This document shows positions 1 to 9,890 of a stretch of 64,000 nt of DNA, in pieces. This DNA comes from Legionella sp. (lineage in GTDB: Bacteria > Pseudomonadota > Gammaproteobacteria > Legionellales > Legionellaceae), in contig JARLJR010000038.1 in NCBI GenBank assembly GCA_031291095.1, positions 1 through 64,000 of the forward strand, written 5' to 3'. Under the pieces are notes generated by a model, which did not search any database, was not told the DNA's origin, and saw only the letters and a list, made by a program, of their open reading frames with translations. The position numbers and the translations under genes are program-made. Each line of letters starts with the position of its first letter. The first letter of the stretch is position 1.

Positions 1-1
1 C

Positions 2-133
2 GCGCGAGCATTAACTTCCCTTTATCGCTTAAAGCAGTTCATTCATGAATTCATCGAAAACATTGCCCTCTTTGCTCTCAAAGAGACTAAAGTTAAATCT
101 CCTGGAGGGACTGCACCAGGAGATTGCTTTTAA
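2..133 (+). CDS. C-terminal fragment of a gene entering from the left
   Basis: An open frame runs from the window edge to a TAA at 131-133 and encodes the last 43 residues of a protein. The tail reads helical (LYRLKQFIHEFIENIALFAL) and ends in GTAPGDCF. The family cannot be recognised from this piece. Position and strand fit a gene upstream of the kinase-like gene at 243. The penultimate cysteine does not fit a CaaX box, which needs four residues counted from the cysteine. Confidence 0.5.
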   Translation, partial: ARALTSLYRLKQFIHEFIENIALFALKETKVKSPGGTAPGDCF

Positions 134-143
134 TGCTTTTTTT

Positions 144-175
144 GTTCTGAGTCCTTAGCTTGACGGCTATGGGCT
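144..175. repeat. 32-bp dispersed repeat, copy 1
   Basis: A 32-bp stretch starting GTTCTGAGTCCTTAGC is identical to 35396-35427. Both copies lie between a gene end and the next gene. The first is followed by GGGCTATGGGCCCCAACCTA, which resembles one arm of the palindromes at 1605 and 46475, so this may be the remains of a composite element. Confidence 0.7.
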
Positions 176-242
176 ATGGGCCCCAACCTAACCCCCCCCC
201 TGAGAAACACAAAAAAACAGCCAGATCGATTAAATTTAATAC

Positions 243-1598
243 TTGAAAAAACAAACCATCAGCCTATATTTAAAACAGAATGGATTTATTAAGGCAATGG
301 ATATGATATTACCTTTATTGAAGCAACAAAGCATTTCTCCTTTTAGTACAACTAGAGCTCAAATAAAACAAGTTAATGCTATAGTACAAAAAATCAACAA
401 ATATCAGAAAAAAAATCAGCCTCTAAAAGCACTGCCTTACGTGGACAAGCTCGCATCATACATACTGCAACTCGATAAAGAAGAAAAAATAAAGCAACCG
501 ATAAAAGAATGGGCAGAGCAAAACTCACTTGATGAGTTTAAAAAAAACATCATTAGTGAGAACACGCAGCGTGAACTGCAGCAAAAAGTAAAACAACTAA
601 CCGAAAAAGCAAAATTGCCAAGCATTTATCGCCTGGAAAACAGCCCCTCAACTTATCCTGATTTGATCAGTGATAAACTTAGAACAATCGATGAAAAATT
701 AGAATTTGAATCGTTAAATGCAGAAAATAATCCGGCAGTCGTGGTCACTAGTCCAGATACTCATATGTCGTTTATTGTTCGCTTTTTCCGCATGCCAAAT
801 GCAGAGGATGGCACGCATCTTTCGCCAAAAGAAATTCGTGAACAATGCAGTAAAGACATGCCACAAGTTCCTGCTCCTTTAGCAATGGAACGGATTACTA
901 AAGAGGGCAATGATGAATTGTATTTTGAATACAGTCAGTTCTATCCGGAAGGTAATTTAAAAAATTATTTTGCAAATTTACGCGAACAAAAAGAACAAGG
1001 CATTATTAGCGAATCAGAATTTGATAAAGCCTTATTAGATTGTAGTAAGCAATTGATGGAGTTTCTCGTTTCTTTAAATGAGCGTAAAATTTGGTACACC
1101 GATATGAAACCCAGTAATATTTTATTAAATGAAGGAAAAATTATTCTTAGTGATGTTAAAGGTTTATTGGCAAGCCAATCGTATAAAATCCCAAGCAATA
1201 TGATCAATGCCACTAAGGGCTACTATTCCTCCAATGTGTTCTTCAATGATAATTCGGTTAATCTTGAGTTATTACAATGTCAGACAATAGCCGCAACTCT
1301 CTATCAATTAGCATGTGGTGAACTACCTGAGGCAAATGGGAACATCAACAGCTGGCAGAATACTTATGATTTTAGCCATCCGGTGTTTCAAAGTGAGCAG
1401 GGGCAGTTCATAAAGAGCATTATTGAGCTTTTTTCTGCCAATATCCCAATTCCTATGGAAAAGGCTTTGGCAAGAGTAAAAGAACAACTAGAGCAGATGG
1501 AAAATCATCCGCCCCAAAGTGAGGTTAATGAAGACGATGAGGCACTCGTTGAGCGCAAATTGCATGAGAAGCATGGTCAGCGATATATGAAATTATAA
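243..1598 (+). CDS. Protein-kinase-like putative effector
   Basis: The protein has 451 residues if it starts at the TTG at 243. An ATG at 297, with AAGG just ahead, would give 433; neither has a convincing ribosome site. The catalytic loop of a protein kinase is visible as YTDMKPSNILL (D287, K289, N292), followed about 12 residues later by LSDVKG in place of the DFG motif (D304). No canonical glycine-rich loop is obvious and the beta-3 lysine is not certain. A helical N-terminal region of about 150 residues precedes the kinase part. The C-terminus is acidic (NEDDEALVERKL), as in many Dot/Icm substrates. The role is inferred: a eukaryotic-like Ser/Thr kinase acting in the host. It could also be a pseudokinase. 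Confidence 0.7.
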   Translation: MKKQTISLYLKQNGFIKAMDMILPLLKQQSISPFSTTRAQIKQVNAIVQKINKYQKKNQPLKALPYVDKLASYILQLDKEEKIKQPIKEWAEQNSLDEFKKNIISENTQRELQQKVKQLTEKAKLPSIYRLENSPSTYPDLISDKLRTIDEKLEFESLNAENNPAVVVTSPDTHMSFIVRFFRMPNAEDGTHLSPKEIREQCSKDMPQVPAPLAMERITKEGNDELYFEYSQFYPEGNLKNYFANLREQKEQGIISESEFDKALLDCSKQLMEFLVSLNERKIWYTDMKPSNILLNEGKIILSDVKGLLASQSYKIPSNMINATKGYYSSNVFFNDNSVNLELLQCQTIAATLYQLACGELPEANGNINSWQNTYDFSHPVFQSEQGQFIKSIIELFSANIPIPMEKALARVKEQLEQMENHPPQSEVNEDDEALVERKLHEKHGQRYMKL

Positions 1599-1604
1599 AC
1601 ATGC

Positions 1605-1679
1605 GTAGGTTGGGCCCATGGCCCAACATTGAGTTATTGCGTGGCTCGATGCCCTTGTTGGGCCATGGGCCCAACCTAC
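1605..1679. repeat. 75-bp palindromic intergenic element, copy 1
   Basis: The two 23-bp arms (1605-1627 and 1657-1679) are perfect inverted copies beginning GTAGGTTGGGCCCATGGC. A 29-bp loop separates them. The element starts seven bases after the stop of the kinase-like gene and ends about 130 bases before the convergent 1,537-residue gene, so its transcript hairpin could end transcription. A diverged copy lies at 46475-46552. No coding capacity for a transposase was seen, so this is a MITE-like or structural repeat. Confidence 0.85.
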
Positions 1680-1810
1680 AAGCAATTGAAGGGACTGGCT
1701 CGACAGATACTATGATAAGCTCTGACTCAGTGAATTATCACTATCTTCCAAATCAGGCAAAAACCAGATGCTCCTATTCCCATATTATTTTTAACCCACG
1801 GAAGAATAAT

Positions 1811-4800
1811 CTAACTGAAACCGCCCTTCCAGCTAATATCAACCGCTCTAACAAAACCCTCATCGGGAACTTTTTCCTGAACACGCTCTAAGGCTCGTTT
1901 CATGGTAATAGAATGTTTACATAAGGCCGAAATCGGGACTTGCTTGGCTTGTTGATCACCCGTTGCGGTCAATGCATTCGTATTTTGGCAAATGATGCGT
2001 AATAATTTTTGCATACCTGTACCACGAATAGGCTCTTGCCTGGCTTGTGATGTTTCTAATGCATGCAGAATGTATTGGCAACGTAGTGCCGCATGATCAA
2101 ACGATGGCGCTTGTTCCATTTGCTGACTAAGTAATGCCCGTAGCGCATTTTTGTGCGTCATCAAATTGCTCAGCCATTGTTTTACCGCTTGTGAATGACT
2201 TAAAGGATTATTAATGGTCTTAGTATTAGTCCATGCTTGCTGCTGATCTAAAAGCCCATTTACAAAAACGTTCATAGTCACGTTAACCCAATCGCGCAAC
2301 GGACTTTCTATGGAACAGGCATCCAGTATCTTTGTTGCCTGACTATAAAACAAATTAAATGCCTTGCTACTGTCAATTCCATTTAAGCAGTTTTCATAAA
2401 TACGCACTAACTCATCTAAATCTGCATGATAAGATAAAGCAAGTTGTTTCTTTGTTTCCTCAATAATAGGCGCTACAGCATCCATAGCTAATAATCGATG
2501 CTGCCATTCGCGCTGCTTAAATTGGGTTAATTTCAAATGCTCTTGAGCCTTAATGCTTAGCATTTGATCCGGCTGTTTCGTAACATCTGCTAATTCCTGG
2601 ATACGTTGTTGTACTACTTGAGAAGTAATTTCCCTATAACAACGTGAACATTGCAAGAGAAAAACCTTTTGTGGTTGCTCTAACTCATAGTCATTCAAGA
2701 TTTTTATTTCTTGATCTGAAGGACTAGAAAAAAGTTCTAACACGATTGCTTTGATGCTGTTAGGGAGCTTAGAAACAATGTGCTCCAATGTGTCTTTATT
2801 CAAAAAGACATGGTATTGCTTGAGAAATTGGCTAAACAGCGTTTCTAAAGACCATTGAAGATCAAGAGCATTATTTATCCATGTTTGAATTTTGCGTAAT
2901 TGTGTCTCTTGCTCTTTTAATTTTCTTACCGCTGTCCCGTGAAAACGATATTGTTCAATATCTCGTTTTTTGGCCTCAGGATTACTCGTGTAATAATGAA
3001 CTAAAGCAGCTAATGCCTTGTCTTGCGGATTCTTTAATTTATGCTTATCCACAACCGCTTTAATAACAGCAGGAACACCTTGTTGGCTATTCGATGCAGT
3101 CAAGCATTCATATAAGGCATAAATGAGTACGCGATCGATTTGCAAAGGATATTGGTTAAGAATAGCTTGCAAGACCTTATCATCTCCGGCCTGTATTATT
3201 GGCTCACATAATTCATTCCAAGCATTTAAGTCTAATGGAAAAGTCGCTTGCAAGATTTCTGTATAACGCGCTTCGGTGGTTAGCTTACTGGATAATAAAG
3301 AAGGATGTATCTTCTTCACCTGTTGCAACAATAAAGCAATCAATTGTTCGGTCGAAGGCGTATGGTCATTTGAAGTAGCCATAAGTCGCAATAAATGATC
3401 TCGAATGTTCATCATCGCTTTAATATGTGCACTCGACTCATTACTAGCAGCTGAGGAAATTGCTAAAACGTGATTGGCTTTACGTTGCTCTATTCTAGGA
3501 GCAAGCCAACCATAATAAATCGCCCTGGGAAGGCTTGTTAACGCATAATTAGCGCCAAGCAGTGTGCCATAAAAAAAGCCGCCAATACCCGCTAATGCAC
3601 CCCAAAATACTTTATACTGCTCTTTGCTGTGAAAAGCTTGATTCCCTTGGATGTAAGCTTGGGAAAATGGTTGCGTTACCAAGCTGAAAATAGATTTATT
3701 ACGGCGAATAAGTGGTAACACTGCCCCTACCGTTTTACTGAGTTTATCTAATAGTACCTCACGCGTTGATGGGGTCACTATTTGCTCACCATCGATGCCA
3801 CGAAAACCCGAGGAAAAGTTATCTTCATGACGCCGGCTATAAAAATCGCGAAATACCTCAGGAGATGGGCGTTGATATTTTAAAGCATCATGCATCAATC
3901 CTGGTGAAACCTTAGGTGAGATATTCGCTTGTGCTTGCTGGCTAAGCATCGCAAAATAATCTTTGATTGCAGGCTTCTTTAGTAGTGGACTAATATGAAT
4001 ACGTGCTTGTTCTGCAACTGCTTTTGCCGTTTCATCGCTAGGAGAAGGATAGAAGAAACGAGTTAACTCACCAAGATAGATCAACGTATCTTCATACTGT
4101 TGATGATTTTCTCTATTTTCGTTTGTTAGTAGAGGCTTTAATGTCGTCAATTCACGAATCAAACGCTCACAGGTTGCACGATTATGAGGGCTAAACGCTT
4201 TAGGTGATCGAGTCAACTCAACAAAATAATAATGTAAATCAACATCATCTTTGGTTAATGAGTAAAGGCTATGAACTAATTCTTTAAATAAAGAAAAATA
4301 TGCCTCCTGACAAGCCTCCGCACTCCGTTCAGTGTCGTGCACAATGCGATCAAAGCCACTCCATTTATGCCTTATTGTCGAATTCATTCTATAGGGTAAG
4401 GATGGTGTCTCGCACTCTATGGACGGTAAAAATCGGGATAAAATGGAAAAATAATATTCTTTGAATGTAGGACAATAAGTCATTAAACGTGATGATTGCA
4501 ACATACGCACTACAAACGAGGCACAAAGCTCTACCTGTTTAAAATGACTATCGAAATTTTTAGGAACTACCCCAATAAAGGGCACTGATACATGCTCACT
4601 TTCACGTATAATTTGTCCATAAAACGTATCAGGAATAAATTCATCTGGACCGATTGGATTATAAACCGTATGCCCTCTGATGCTACTCGAAGAAGCTTGA
4701 GCATATTGCAACTGTAATGGCCATAATGGATTTGCCACCGAGAGTGACTGCAAGCATTCACCAGAACCAATATCCCTCGGAAAAGACTCCACTACTAAAG

Positions 4801-6424
4801 AGCCCGCTTGTCGAAACATAGGGGTCTGCTTGAGGTCTCCTTTTTTAGTTTTAAAATAGGTACCTTGTGAGTCGGGTTGATAAAAAGATTCAACCTGTGG
4901 CATGCCTTCATCAGTGTATTTAAGAACAAAGTGCCGACGGTACTTAACATAAGCAGAGTTTTCAAAATAATGGGGTTCAGGGAACATGGTCGCCATAAGA
5001 TTGTCGACTAAGGCACTGTAGAGCGTATTACCATATTCGGAGGGTTGTAGCTGAGTCATGTAGTCAAAGCTTGATAGTAATGCTTCCAGCTCATAGCGTG
5101 CCCCGATTGTTGCATTCATATGGGCTTCAGCTGGGCCTTGGCGATGAAGGCTCAAATGTCTAAAATGCGAGGCCCATTCTGAGTCATTAAAGCGAAAGGC
5201 ATCCGTTCCCGCTTCATTAGATTCATTAACCACACCACCCCAGTTGGCCCCAATACCTAATGCTTGCCCACGATTAAATTGAAATGTCTGTAAAAATCGC
5301 ATTAAGTAACGGCTGATTATTAACAAATTTGCGTCATTAATAAAGGTTTCACCGAGATTACATTGTTCTCGCAAAATACCCAGAATCATATCTTCATTTA
5401 AGGTACTTAATGTAGTCTGCTGGCGCAAAAAAGGACTAACGTAGCATTCATAAGAAGATGCCTGCAACGTCATAAATTCAACGCCAAGACGTTGTAATAC
5501 AATCTGAAACCAATCAAAAAACTCATCATTTAAGGGTAATTCGATCTGTTGAGATAATTGACGTCGGATAGCACCCTTCCATTGTTTCCAAGGCAAGAAC
5601 TCCGGTGCTTGCTTCGTTAGCGCATCAGCATGCCCACCAGGCTTAAAGGCAAATCCATTAATTAACAAATAATCGCTAGATTCAATAAGCCCCGCCTCAT
5701 TAAACTTGTAGTTAAAATTTTCTGAAAAAGGCTTCTCATTAGTACTCTTATTCGAGGATAAAGGCAGATTAATTTCAACAACAGGCTGTTTAGGCAGTGA
5801 CACCGGTTCTTTTAATACAGTGGGTTCTGTGTTGGTAATTGGTAACAGTAAATAAGAAGATGTTTCCAAAAACTCTTCGATTGGAGCAGAAGACCAAGGC
5901 GTCATTGCTTTTAGCAATTGCCACAAACTATGGGGATTGCAGCCCATATGATGGTTTGCAATAGCATGCAAGACCGCGTGATAAGCCTCATCTAAAGCAG
6001 CAGGTTCAAGCTCTTGATCTGACTCATTAGCATGATAGGCTTCAATGAGCTGGTTAAATTGCTCAATCTTGCGATTGATTTCTTGGCTATGGATAGGATA
6101 CTCGCCCAAAAAGCTGGGCAAGCGGTATTTGAATGAAGCATTAGGATTGCACGGGGATTTTTGCAATTGAGCTACTAATGCTACGGCTTGTTCAATTGGT
6201 GATTGCTCAGTAGGCGATACTTGGTATTGCTCTTGTAAGCAAGTATGTAATTCATGAACGCATTCATCATCACTTATCATCGCCAGCAAAAAGTACGCTT
6301 GCGCTAGTGTGTCCGGGTTTAACTGCTCACGCATCACACGTGGCAGTTTTGTTCGAAGCTGTTCCAATAACTTAGAACTCCCAGTTACTTCATCACGTGT
6401 ACTTAATGCTTCATACTGTGGCAT
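1811..6424 (-). CDS. 1,537-residue protein of unknown function (putative effector)
   Basis: I do not recognise the family. The protein is mostly helical. A Gly-rich hydrophobic stretch at about residues 935-960 (FWGALAGIGGFFYGTLLGAN) could be a membrane hairpin. Helical and coiled-coil-like segments follow to the C-terminus. The ATG at 6424 lies four bases after the stop of the upstream 1,047-residue gene, and the AAGG in that gene's last codons is its ribosome site, so the two are translationally coupled. Size, lack of a Sec signal and the neighbourhood suggest a Dot/Icm substrate. This is inference; a structural role in a bacterial complex is not excluded. Confidence 0.8.
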   Translation of the reverse strand: MPQYEALSTRDEVTGSSKLLEQLRTKLPRVMREQLNPDTLAQAYFLLAMISDDECVHELHTCLQEQYQVSPTEQSPIEQAVALVAQLQKSPCNPNASFKYRLPSFLGEYPIHSQEINRKIEQFNQLIEAYHANESDQELEPAALDEAYHAVLHAIANHHMGCNPHSLWQLLKAMTPWSSAPIEEFLETSSYLLLPITNTEPTVLKEPVSLPKQPVVEINLPLSSNKSTNEKPFSENFNYKFNEAGLIESSDYLLINGFAFKPGGHADALTKQAPEFLPWKQWKGAIRRQLSQQIELPLNDEFFDWFQIVLQRLGVEFMTLQASSYECYVSPFLRQQTTLSTLNEDMILGILREQCNLGETFINDANLLIISRYLMRFLQTFQFNRGQALGIGANWGGVVNESNEAGTDAFRFNDSEWASHFRHLSLHRQGPAEAHMNATIGARYELEALLSSFDYMTQLQPSEYGNTLYSALVDNLMATMFPEPHYFENSAYVKYRRHFVLKYTDEGMPQVESFYQPDSQGTYFKTKKGDLKQTPMFRQAGSLVVESFPRDIGSGECLQSLSVANPLWPLQLQYAQASSSSIRGHTVYNPIGPDEFIPDTFYGQIIRESEHVSVPFIGVVPKNFDSHFKQVELCASFVVRMLQSSRLMTYCPTFKEYYFSILSRFLPSIECETPSLPYRMNSTIRHKWSGFDRIVHDTERSAEACQEAYFSLFKELVHSLYSLTKDDVDLHYYFVELTRSPKAFSPHNRATCERLIRELTTLKPLLTNENRENHQQYEDTLIYLGELTRFFYPSPSDETAKAVAEQARIHISPLLKKPAIKDYFAMLSQQAQANISPKVSPGLMHDALKYQRPSPEVFRDFYSRRHEDNFSSGFRGIDGEQIVTPSTREVLLDKLSKTVGAVLPLIRRNKSIFSLVTQPFSQAYIQGNQAFHSKEQYKVFWGALAGIGGFFYGTLLGANYALTSLPRAIYYGWLAPRIEQRKANHVLAISSAASNESSAHIKAMMNIRDHLLRLMATSNDHTPSTEQLIALLLQQVKKIHPSLLSSKLTTEARYTEILQATFPLDLNAWNELCEPIIQAGDDKVLQAILNQYPLQIDRVLIYALYECLTASNSQQGVPAVIKAVVDKHKLKNPQDKALAALVHYYTSNPEAKKRDIEQYRFHGTAVRKLKEQETQLRKIQTWINNALDLQWSLETLFSQFLKQYHVFLNKDTLEHIVSKLPNSIKAIVLELFSSPSDQEIKILNDYELEQPQKVFLLQCSRCYREITSQVVQQRIQELADVTKQPDQMLSIKAQEHLKLTQFKQREWQHRLLAMDAVAPIIEETKKQLALSYHADLDELVRIYENCLNGIDSSKAFNLFYSQATKILDACSIESPLRDWVNVTMNVFVNGLLDQQQAWTNTKTINNPLSHSQAVKQWLSNLMTHKNALRALLSQQMEQAPSFDHAALRCQYILHALETSQARQEPIRGTGMQKLLRIICQNTNALTATGDQQAKQVPISALCKHSITMKRALERVQEKVPDEGFVRAVDISWKGGFS

Positions 6425-6428
6425 ATAC

Positions 6429-9400
6429 TTACCTTAATTCCATTACATTAGCCTCGTCAACATTCTCTTCTTGCGGGACTGGCATCAAGCCCATATCCGT
6501 TTTGAATGCATCGCGTGTAGGTTCTTTTCTTCTACCGGCACCATGGATGATAATGTCATTTATTTTAACTTGCTTATAACATTGGTATACCTCTTCAAAC
6601 ACATGCTCATACAATGCTTGTGCCTTGGCACTGCGTTGATCTTCAGGCAATGCATTATGTAAGTTGCTCAATAAAGGAGAACCACGTTTTTTGGCTTCAT
6701 CAATGAATCGGCGCAATAGACCTTGGGCATCGTCGTCATTTGCAAATTGCCCTACAAATTGTAGATCGGTTCTAGGGGCCTCATCATATGCGCCAAATAG
6801 TGAATGATAACTGGATAAAGCAATACCACCAAAATCGAGTCGTCTCACTAAGTCATTCTGTGCTTGTACATTTTGGTTAGGTGTCAACAAGCCAATAATA
6901 ATGCGATAAAACTCTTTTAAACCTTTTTTATTGTCACGCCCTTCTTCATCGTCATCCAACACTGCCAAACCTTCAATCCGCTGATCCACCATTTGTTTCA
7001 AGCGCTCTTGAGCAGATAAGGTTGATTGAGTTTGAGAGCTTTGATCTAGTGTTTGTAGTGAAGCCAACATGTTGATAAGTATTGCCCCCGTTCCAGCACT
7101 AGAACCGGCGCTGGGATCTTCAACAACGTTTTTAGATAAACCATTGGGGTTAGATGAGTCGTTACTTTCCACGCGCAATGCGATATGAGAATCCCGATGC
7201 AAGCTAAGAATTTCCAAAATCTTAATGAGTTCGATTGTAGTATCTAAACCCACCAAACTGCCTTGAGCTAAAACTTTCAGAACATTGGTGACTGTGCCAG
7301 CTACAGCATCCGTGAAAAAACCGATTGGCTGAAATGTCTCTGTACTCTCTTTGCTGGATTTTTCACTCTCATGGGTTTGCACCGGATGCAAATTCTGATC
7401 AGTAGAATGGGCTTGTTTATGCGACCAATTAGCAGAACCATTCAACAATACGGGCAACGCCATGGCACCACCAGTGGACCACAAAGATCCCTCAACAAGA
7501 TAGCGCAATGCTTCTGCTGCTGAAGACAACAGCGTTCTTTGTAACGAGTGCATTGCAAGATTTCTTTGCTCAGTATCCATATTATCTTTTACTGCATGAT
7601 GTAATGCCATAGCGATTCTCATTAGAGAAACTCCGCTATGTGATAAGGTTAGGCGTAAGGCGGTTATGGCATGCGTTGCACTGCTTTCTTGTTGCGAGTG
7701 GCTGTCCCAGGCAATCTGTTCACTCGATTGAGCAGATTCATCTTTGCTGGGTAACTCATTAATTTTTTGAGAAAGCTCATTAGCACGATTCTTATCAATT
7801 AAGCTAAGTGAGCGGCAAACACTGATCATTTCATCACATATCAGTAAAATAGCACTTATTGCCCAATAAAGAGCGGCTGTATTACTAGCACCTGTATGAT
7901 GCGTTGATAATAAGGAACCGTCTTTTTTCGAGCTACCTTGCCCCATAACTTGTTCCATTTCGTGCATCATGTTTCGTGTCGATGCCTGGATCATGTTAAG
8001 CCCTTGGGTTAAGCTAGGCAGTGTTTCCATCAATGCTTCATTTTTATGAGCATCATTCGTATTAACCCCTCCCTTACTCGCTTTTGTAGCCAATAAGCTT
8101 GGATTAGTAAATACGCTGTGGGTCAATAAAAGGGAAGCTAAACCCGATTGAGAGGTAGTTTCCAATTGACACGCCATGTCTCGATTTAGTTTGGGAATAA
8201 CATGTCGGCCATTTTCTTGTTCAACGCGATCAAGTACTGCTTTGATCATGGCTTCTGAATTATTTAAAACGCCCTGCTTCGCTAAATCGACAACGCGATT
8301 GCTACTGACACTAGATGAGCTTTCTTCTTGATTTACTGGTTGTTGATTAAGCAATTGGCGTACTGCGTCAGCAAGTTGTGACACATTGCTTAATAAGACT
8401 GACATTGAACGGCTGGAAATAACTTCACTGCTTTGTACTGTAGTTTCAATTGCAGTTGGGCCCTTTAAATTATCTGCACAAAGACGCAAAATATTGGACA
8501 AGGAGCTAAAATTGGAGTGTAGGCTGTTGATGCGATCAACACCTCCGGAAGGCCCTTGAGCTGTTGCCTCAACCAGAGCTCGTTTTAACCGCCCTTCGGA
8601 CATTACAAGTGAAGTTTTGTTAAGCGCACGTGATGATTTTACTAATAATGATAACGCAACTAAACGAATTAATACGGTATTTATGGGAGAGGTAATACTT
8701 TGGTTAGACAATAAATTAGAAGCCTGATCCATATTGGATAATTCTTCATCTAGCTCCAGTGAACGTACTTTTGATTGTTGGCTATCACTATTCTGAGTTG
8801 CTTTTGAAACGTCACTGCTTGCAACATATACATTTTTTTTACCGTCTCTGCTTACCGATTCTTCTGTTAAAAAATGACTCGTTGCACTTATTTCTTTGAA
8901 CGTTTGCCCAACAAGATCAGTTCCTAAAGCCAATGCAGTAGGTATCGCGCCTGTAACCCCTATGCTCCCTCCCGCAAGAGTGGAGGCTAATTGTGCATGG
9001 GGGCTGGCATGTGAATTATTTCTCGGAAATTCCTTATGCAAGCCATCCATAACCTTCTCGCCTTGCTTACCAATAGCTTCTGATACGCTCTGCATACTAT
9101 GGAATGAGCCATTACCATTCGCTTTAAATGTAGATGTCTTTTTGAATGCATCTTGCATTTTATCTGATGGAATTTCTACGTGTGATACGCCGTTCCCTGT
9201 ATGTTTAATTACTGAGGACACATCACTAGGAACTTGTGCTAAATGAGTTGCGCCACTGTAAATACTTAATAAAACATTGCGAACCACAAATGCAATAGAA
9301 TTATCCGTTGCAATCAATCCATCTTTCAGCTCAGGTAAATAAGTTTCTAAAACAGAAGGCTCTATTTGGGGTTGGTCATCAAATAGAGCTTTTAATGCGT

Positions 9401-9572
9401 TGAATAAGGAATCACGCTGGCCACTGTTTGCTGAAAGTACAGCACTCGCTTTTTGTGCTGCCAATGCGGATTGAGAGAGTCCACCACCAATTCCAGAAAA
9501 TGTAGCCGTTGCACCACCAGGAATGGCGGCAGTGGTTACACTAGAACTACGAAAGAAATCATTTTTAGGCAT
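6429..9572 (-). CDS. 1,047-residue Ser-rich protein of unknown function (putative effector)
   Basis: The start chosen is the ATG at 9572, with AAGGGA seven bases ahead. A TTG at 9638 would add 22 residues but has no ribosome site. The protein is rich in Ser, Asn, Gln and Ala, with several Gly-rich or hydrophobic helices (for example ALYWAISAILLICDEM and GSIGVTGAIPTALALG) and no Sec signal. Its C-terminal 120 residues look like a separate folded part (LDFGGIALSSYHSLFGAYDE). No known domain was recognised. It is first in a two-gene operon with the 1,537-residue gene, so the two products probably act together. Confidence 0.8.
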   Translation of the reverse strand: MPKNDFFRSSSVTTAAIPGGATATFSGIGGGLSQSALAAQKASAVLSANSGQRDSLFNALKALFDDQPQIEPSVLETYLPELKDGLIATDNSIAFVVRNVLLSIYSGATHLAQVPSDVSSVIKHTGNGVSHVEIPSDKMQDAFKKTSTFKANGNGSFHSMQSVSEAIGKQGEKVMDGLHKEFPRNNSHASPHAQLASTLAGGSIGVTGAIPTALALGTDLVGQTFKEISATSHFLTEESVSRDGKKNVYVASSDVSKATQNSDSQQSKVRSLELDEELSNMDQASNLLSNQSITSPINTVLIRLVALSLLVKSSRALNKTSLVMSEGRLKRALVEATAQGPSGGVDRINSLHSNFSSLSNILRLCADNLKGPTAIETTVQSSEVISSRSMSVLLSNVSQLADAVRQLLNQQPVNQEESSSSVSSNRVVDLAKQGVLNNSEAMIKAVLDRVEQENGRHVIPKLNRDMACQLETTSQSGLASLLLTHSVFTNPSLLATKASKGGVNTNDAHKNEALMETLPSLTQGLNMIQASTRNMMHEMEQVMGQGSSKKDGSLLSTHHTGASNTAALYWAISAILLICDEMISVCRSLSLIDKNRANELSQKINELPSKDESAQSSEQIAWDSHSQQESSATHAITALRLTLSHSGVSLMRIAMALHHAVKDNMDTEQRNLAMHSLQRTLLSSAAEALRYLVEGSLWSTGGAMALPVLLNGSANWSHKQAHSTDQNLHPVQTHESEKSSKESTETFQPIGFFTDAVAGTVTNVLKVLAQGSLVGLDTTIELIKILEILSLHRDSHIALRVESNDSSNPNGLSKNVVEDPSAGSSAGTGAILINMLASLQTLDQSSQTQSTLSAQERLKQMVDQRIEGLAVLDDDEEGRDNKKGLKEFYRIIIGLLTPNQNVQAQNDLVRRLDFGGIALSSYHSLFGAYDEAPRTDLQFVGQFANDDDAQGLLRRFIDEAKKRGSPLLSNLHNALPEDQRSAKAQALYEHVFEEVYQCYKQVKINDIIIHGAGRRKEPTRDAFKTDMGLMPVPQEENVDEANVMELR

Positions 9573-9834
9573 ATCCAAGTCCCTTAATTGCTTCGAGGTA
9601 AAGGGCGGAAATCTATAGAATAGTTTTTTTCTTGTCAATAAACTTATTGATCATTCTGATAAAAATATTTTCTTAATCAGGAAAATTATGAAAAAAAATG
9701 ATGCAAAACAGGGGTGAGACTATTCCTCCATAGAATAAGGGTCGATGCAGCTAATAAGAAGATCGTGTTACTGAGTTAGGATATACAGACATTTAAAAAT
9801 CGTGTTATCAGCCACCTCGAGAAAAACAAACACA

Positions 9835-9863
9835 TTGACCGATGTGAGCAAAAATCATACAAT
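9835..9863 (+). promoter_or_regulatory. Sigma-70-type promoter for the ankyrin gene
   Basis: TTGACC (9835-9840) and TACAAT (9858-9863) are separated by exactly 17 bases, close to the sigma-70 consensus. The predicted transcript start near 9870 would leave a leader of only about 20 bases before the ATG at 9891. The rest of the 318-base gap between the divergent genes (9573-9890) shows nothing else clear except ATCGTGTTA occurring twice. Confidence 0.65.
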
Positions 9864-9890
9864 ACGCCTTTTAAAACCAGCAGATCCCTT

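Noticed and set aside
2-133. CaaX box at the end of the partial first gene
   Set aside because: The protein ends in CF, so there are not enough residues after the cysteine.
1601-1891. 96-residue open frame on the plus strand
   Set aside because: It runs through the 75-bp palindrome and into the antisense of the 1,537-residue gene, with no ribosome site.
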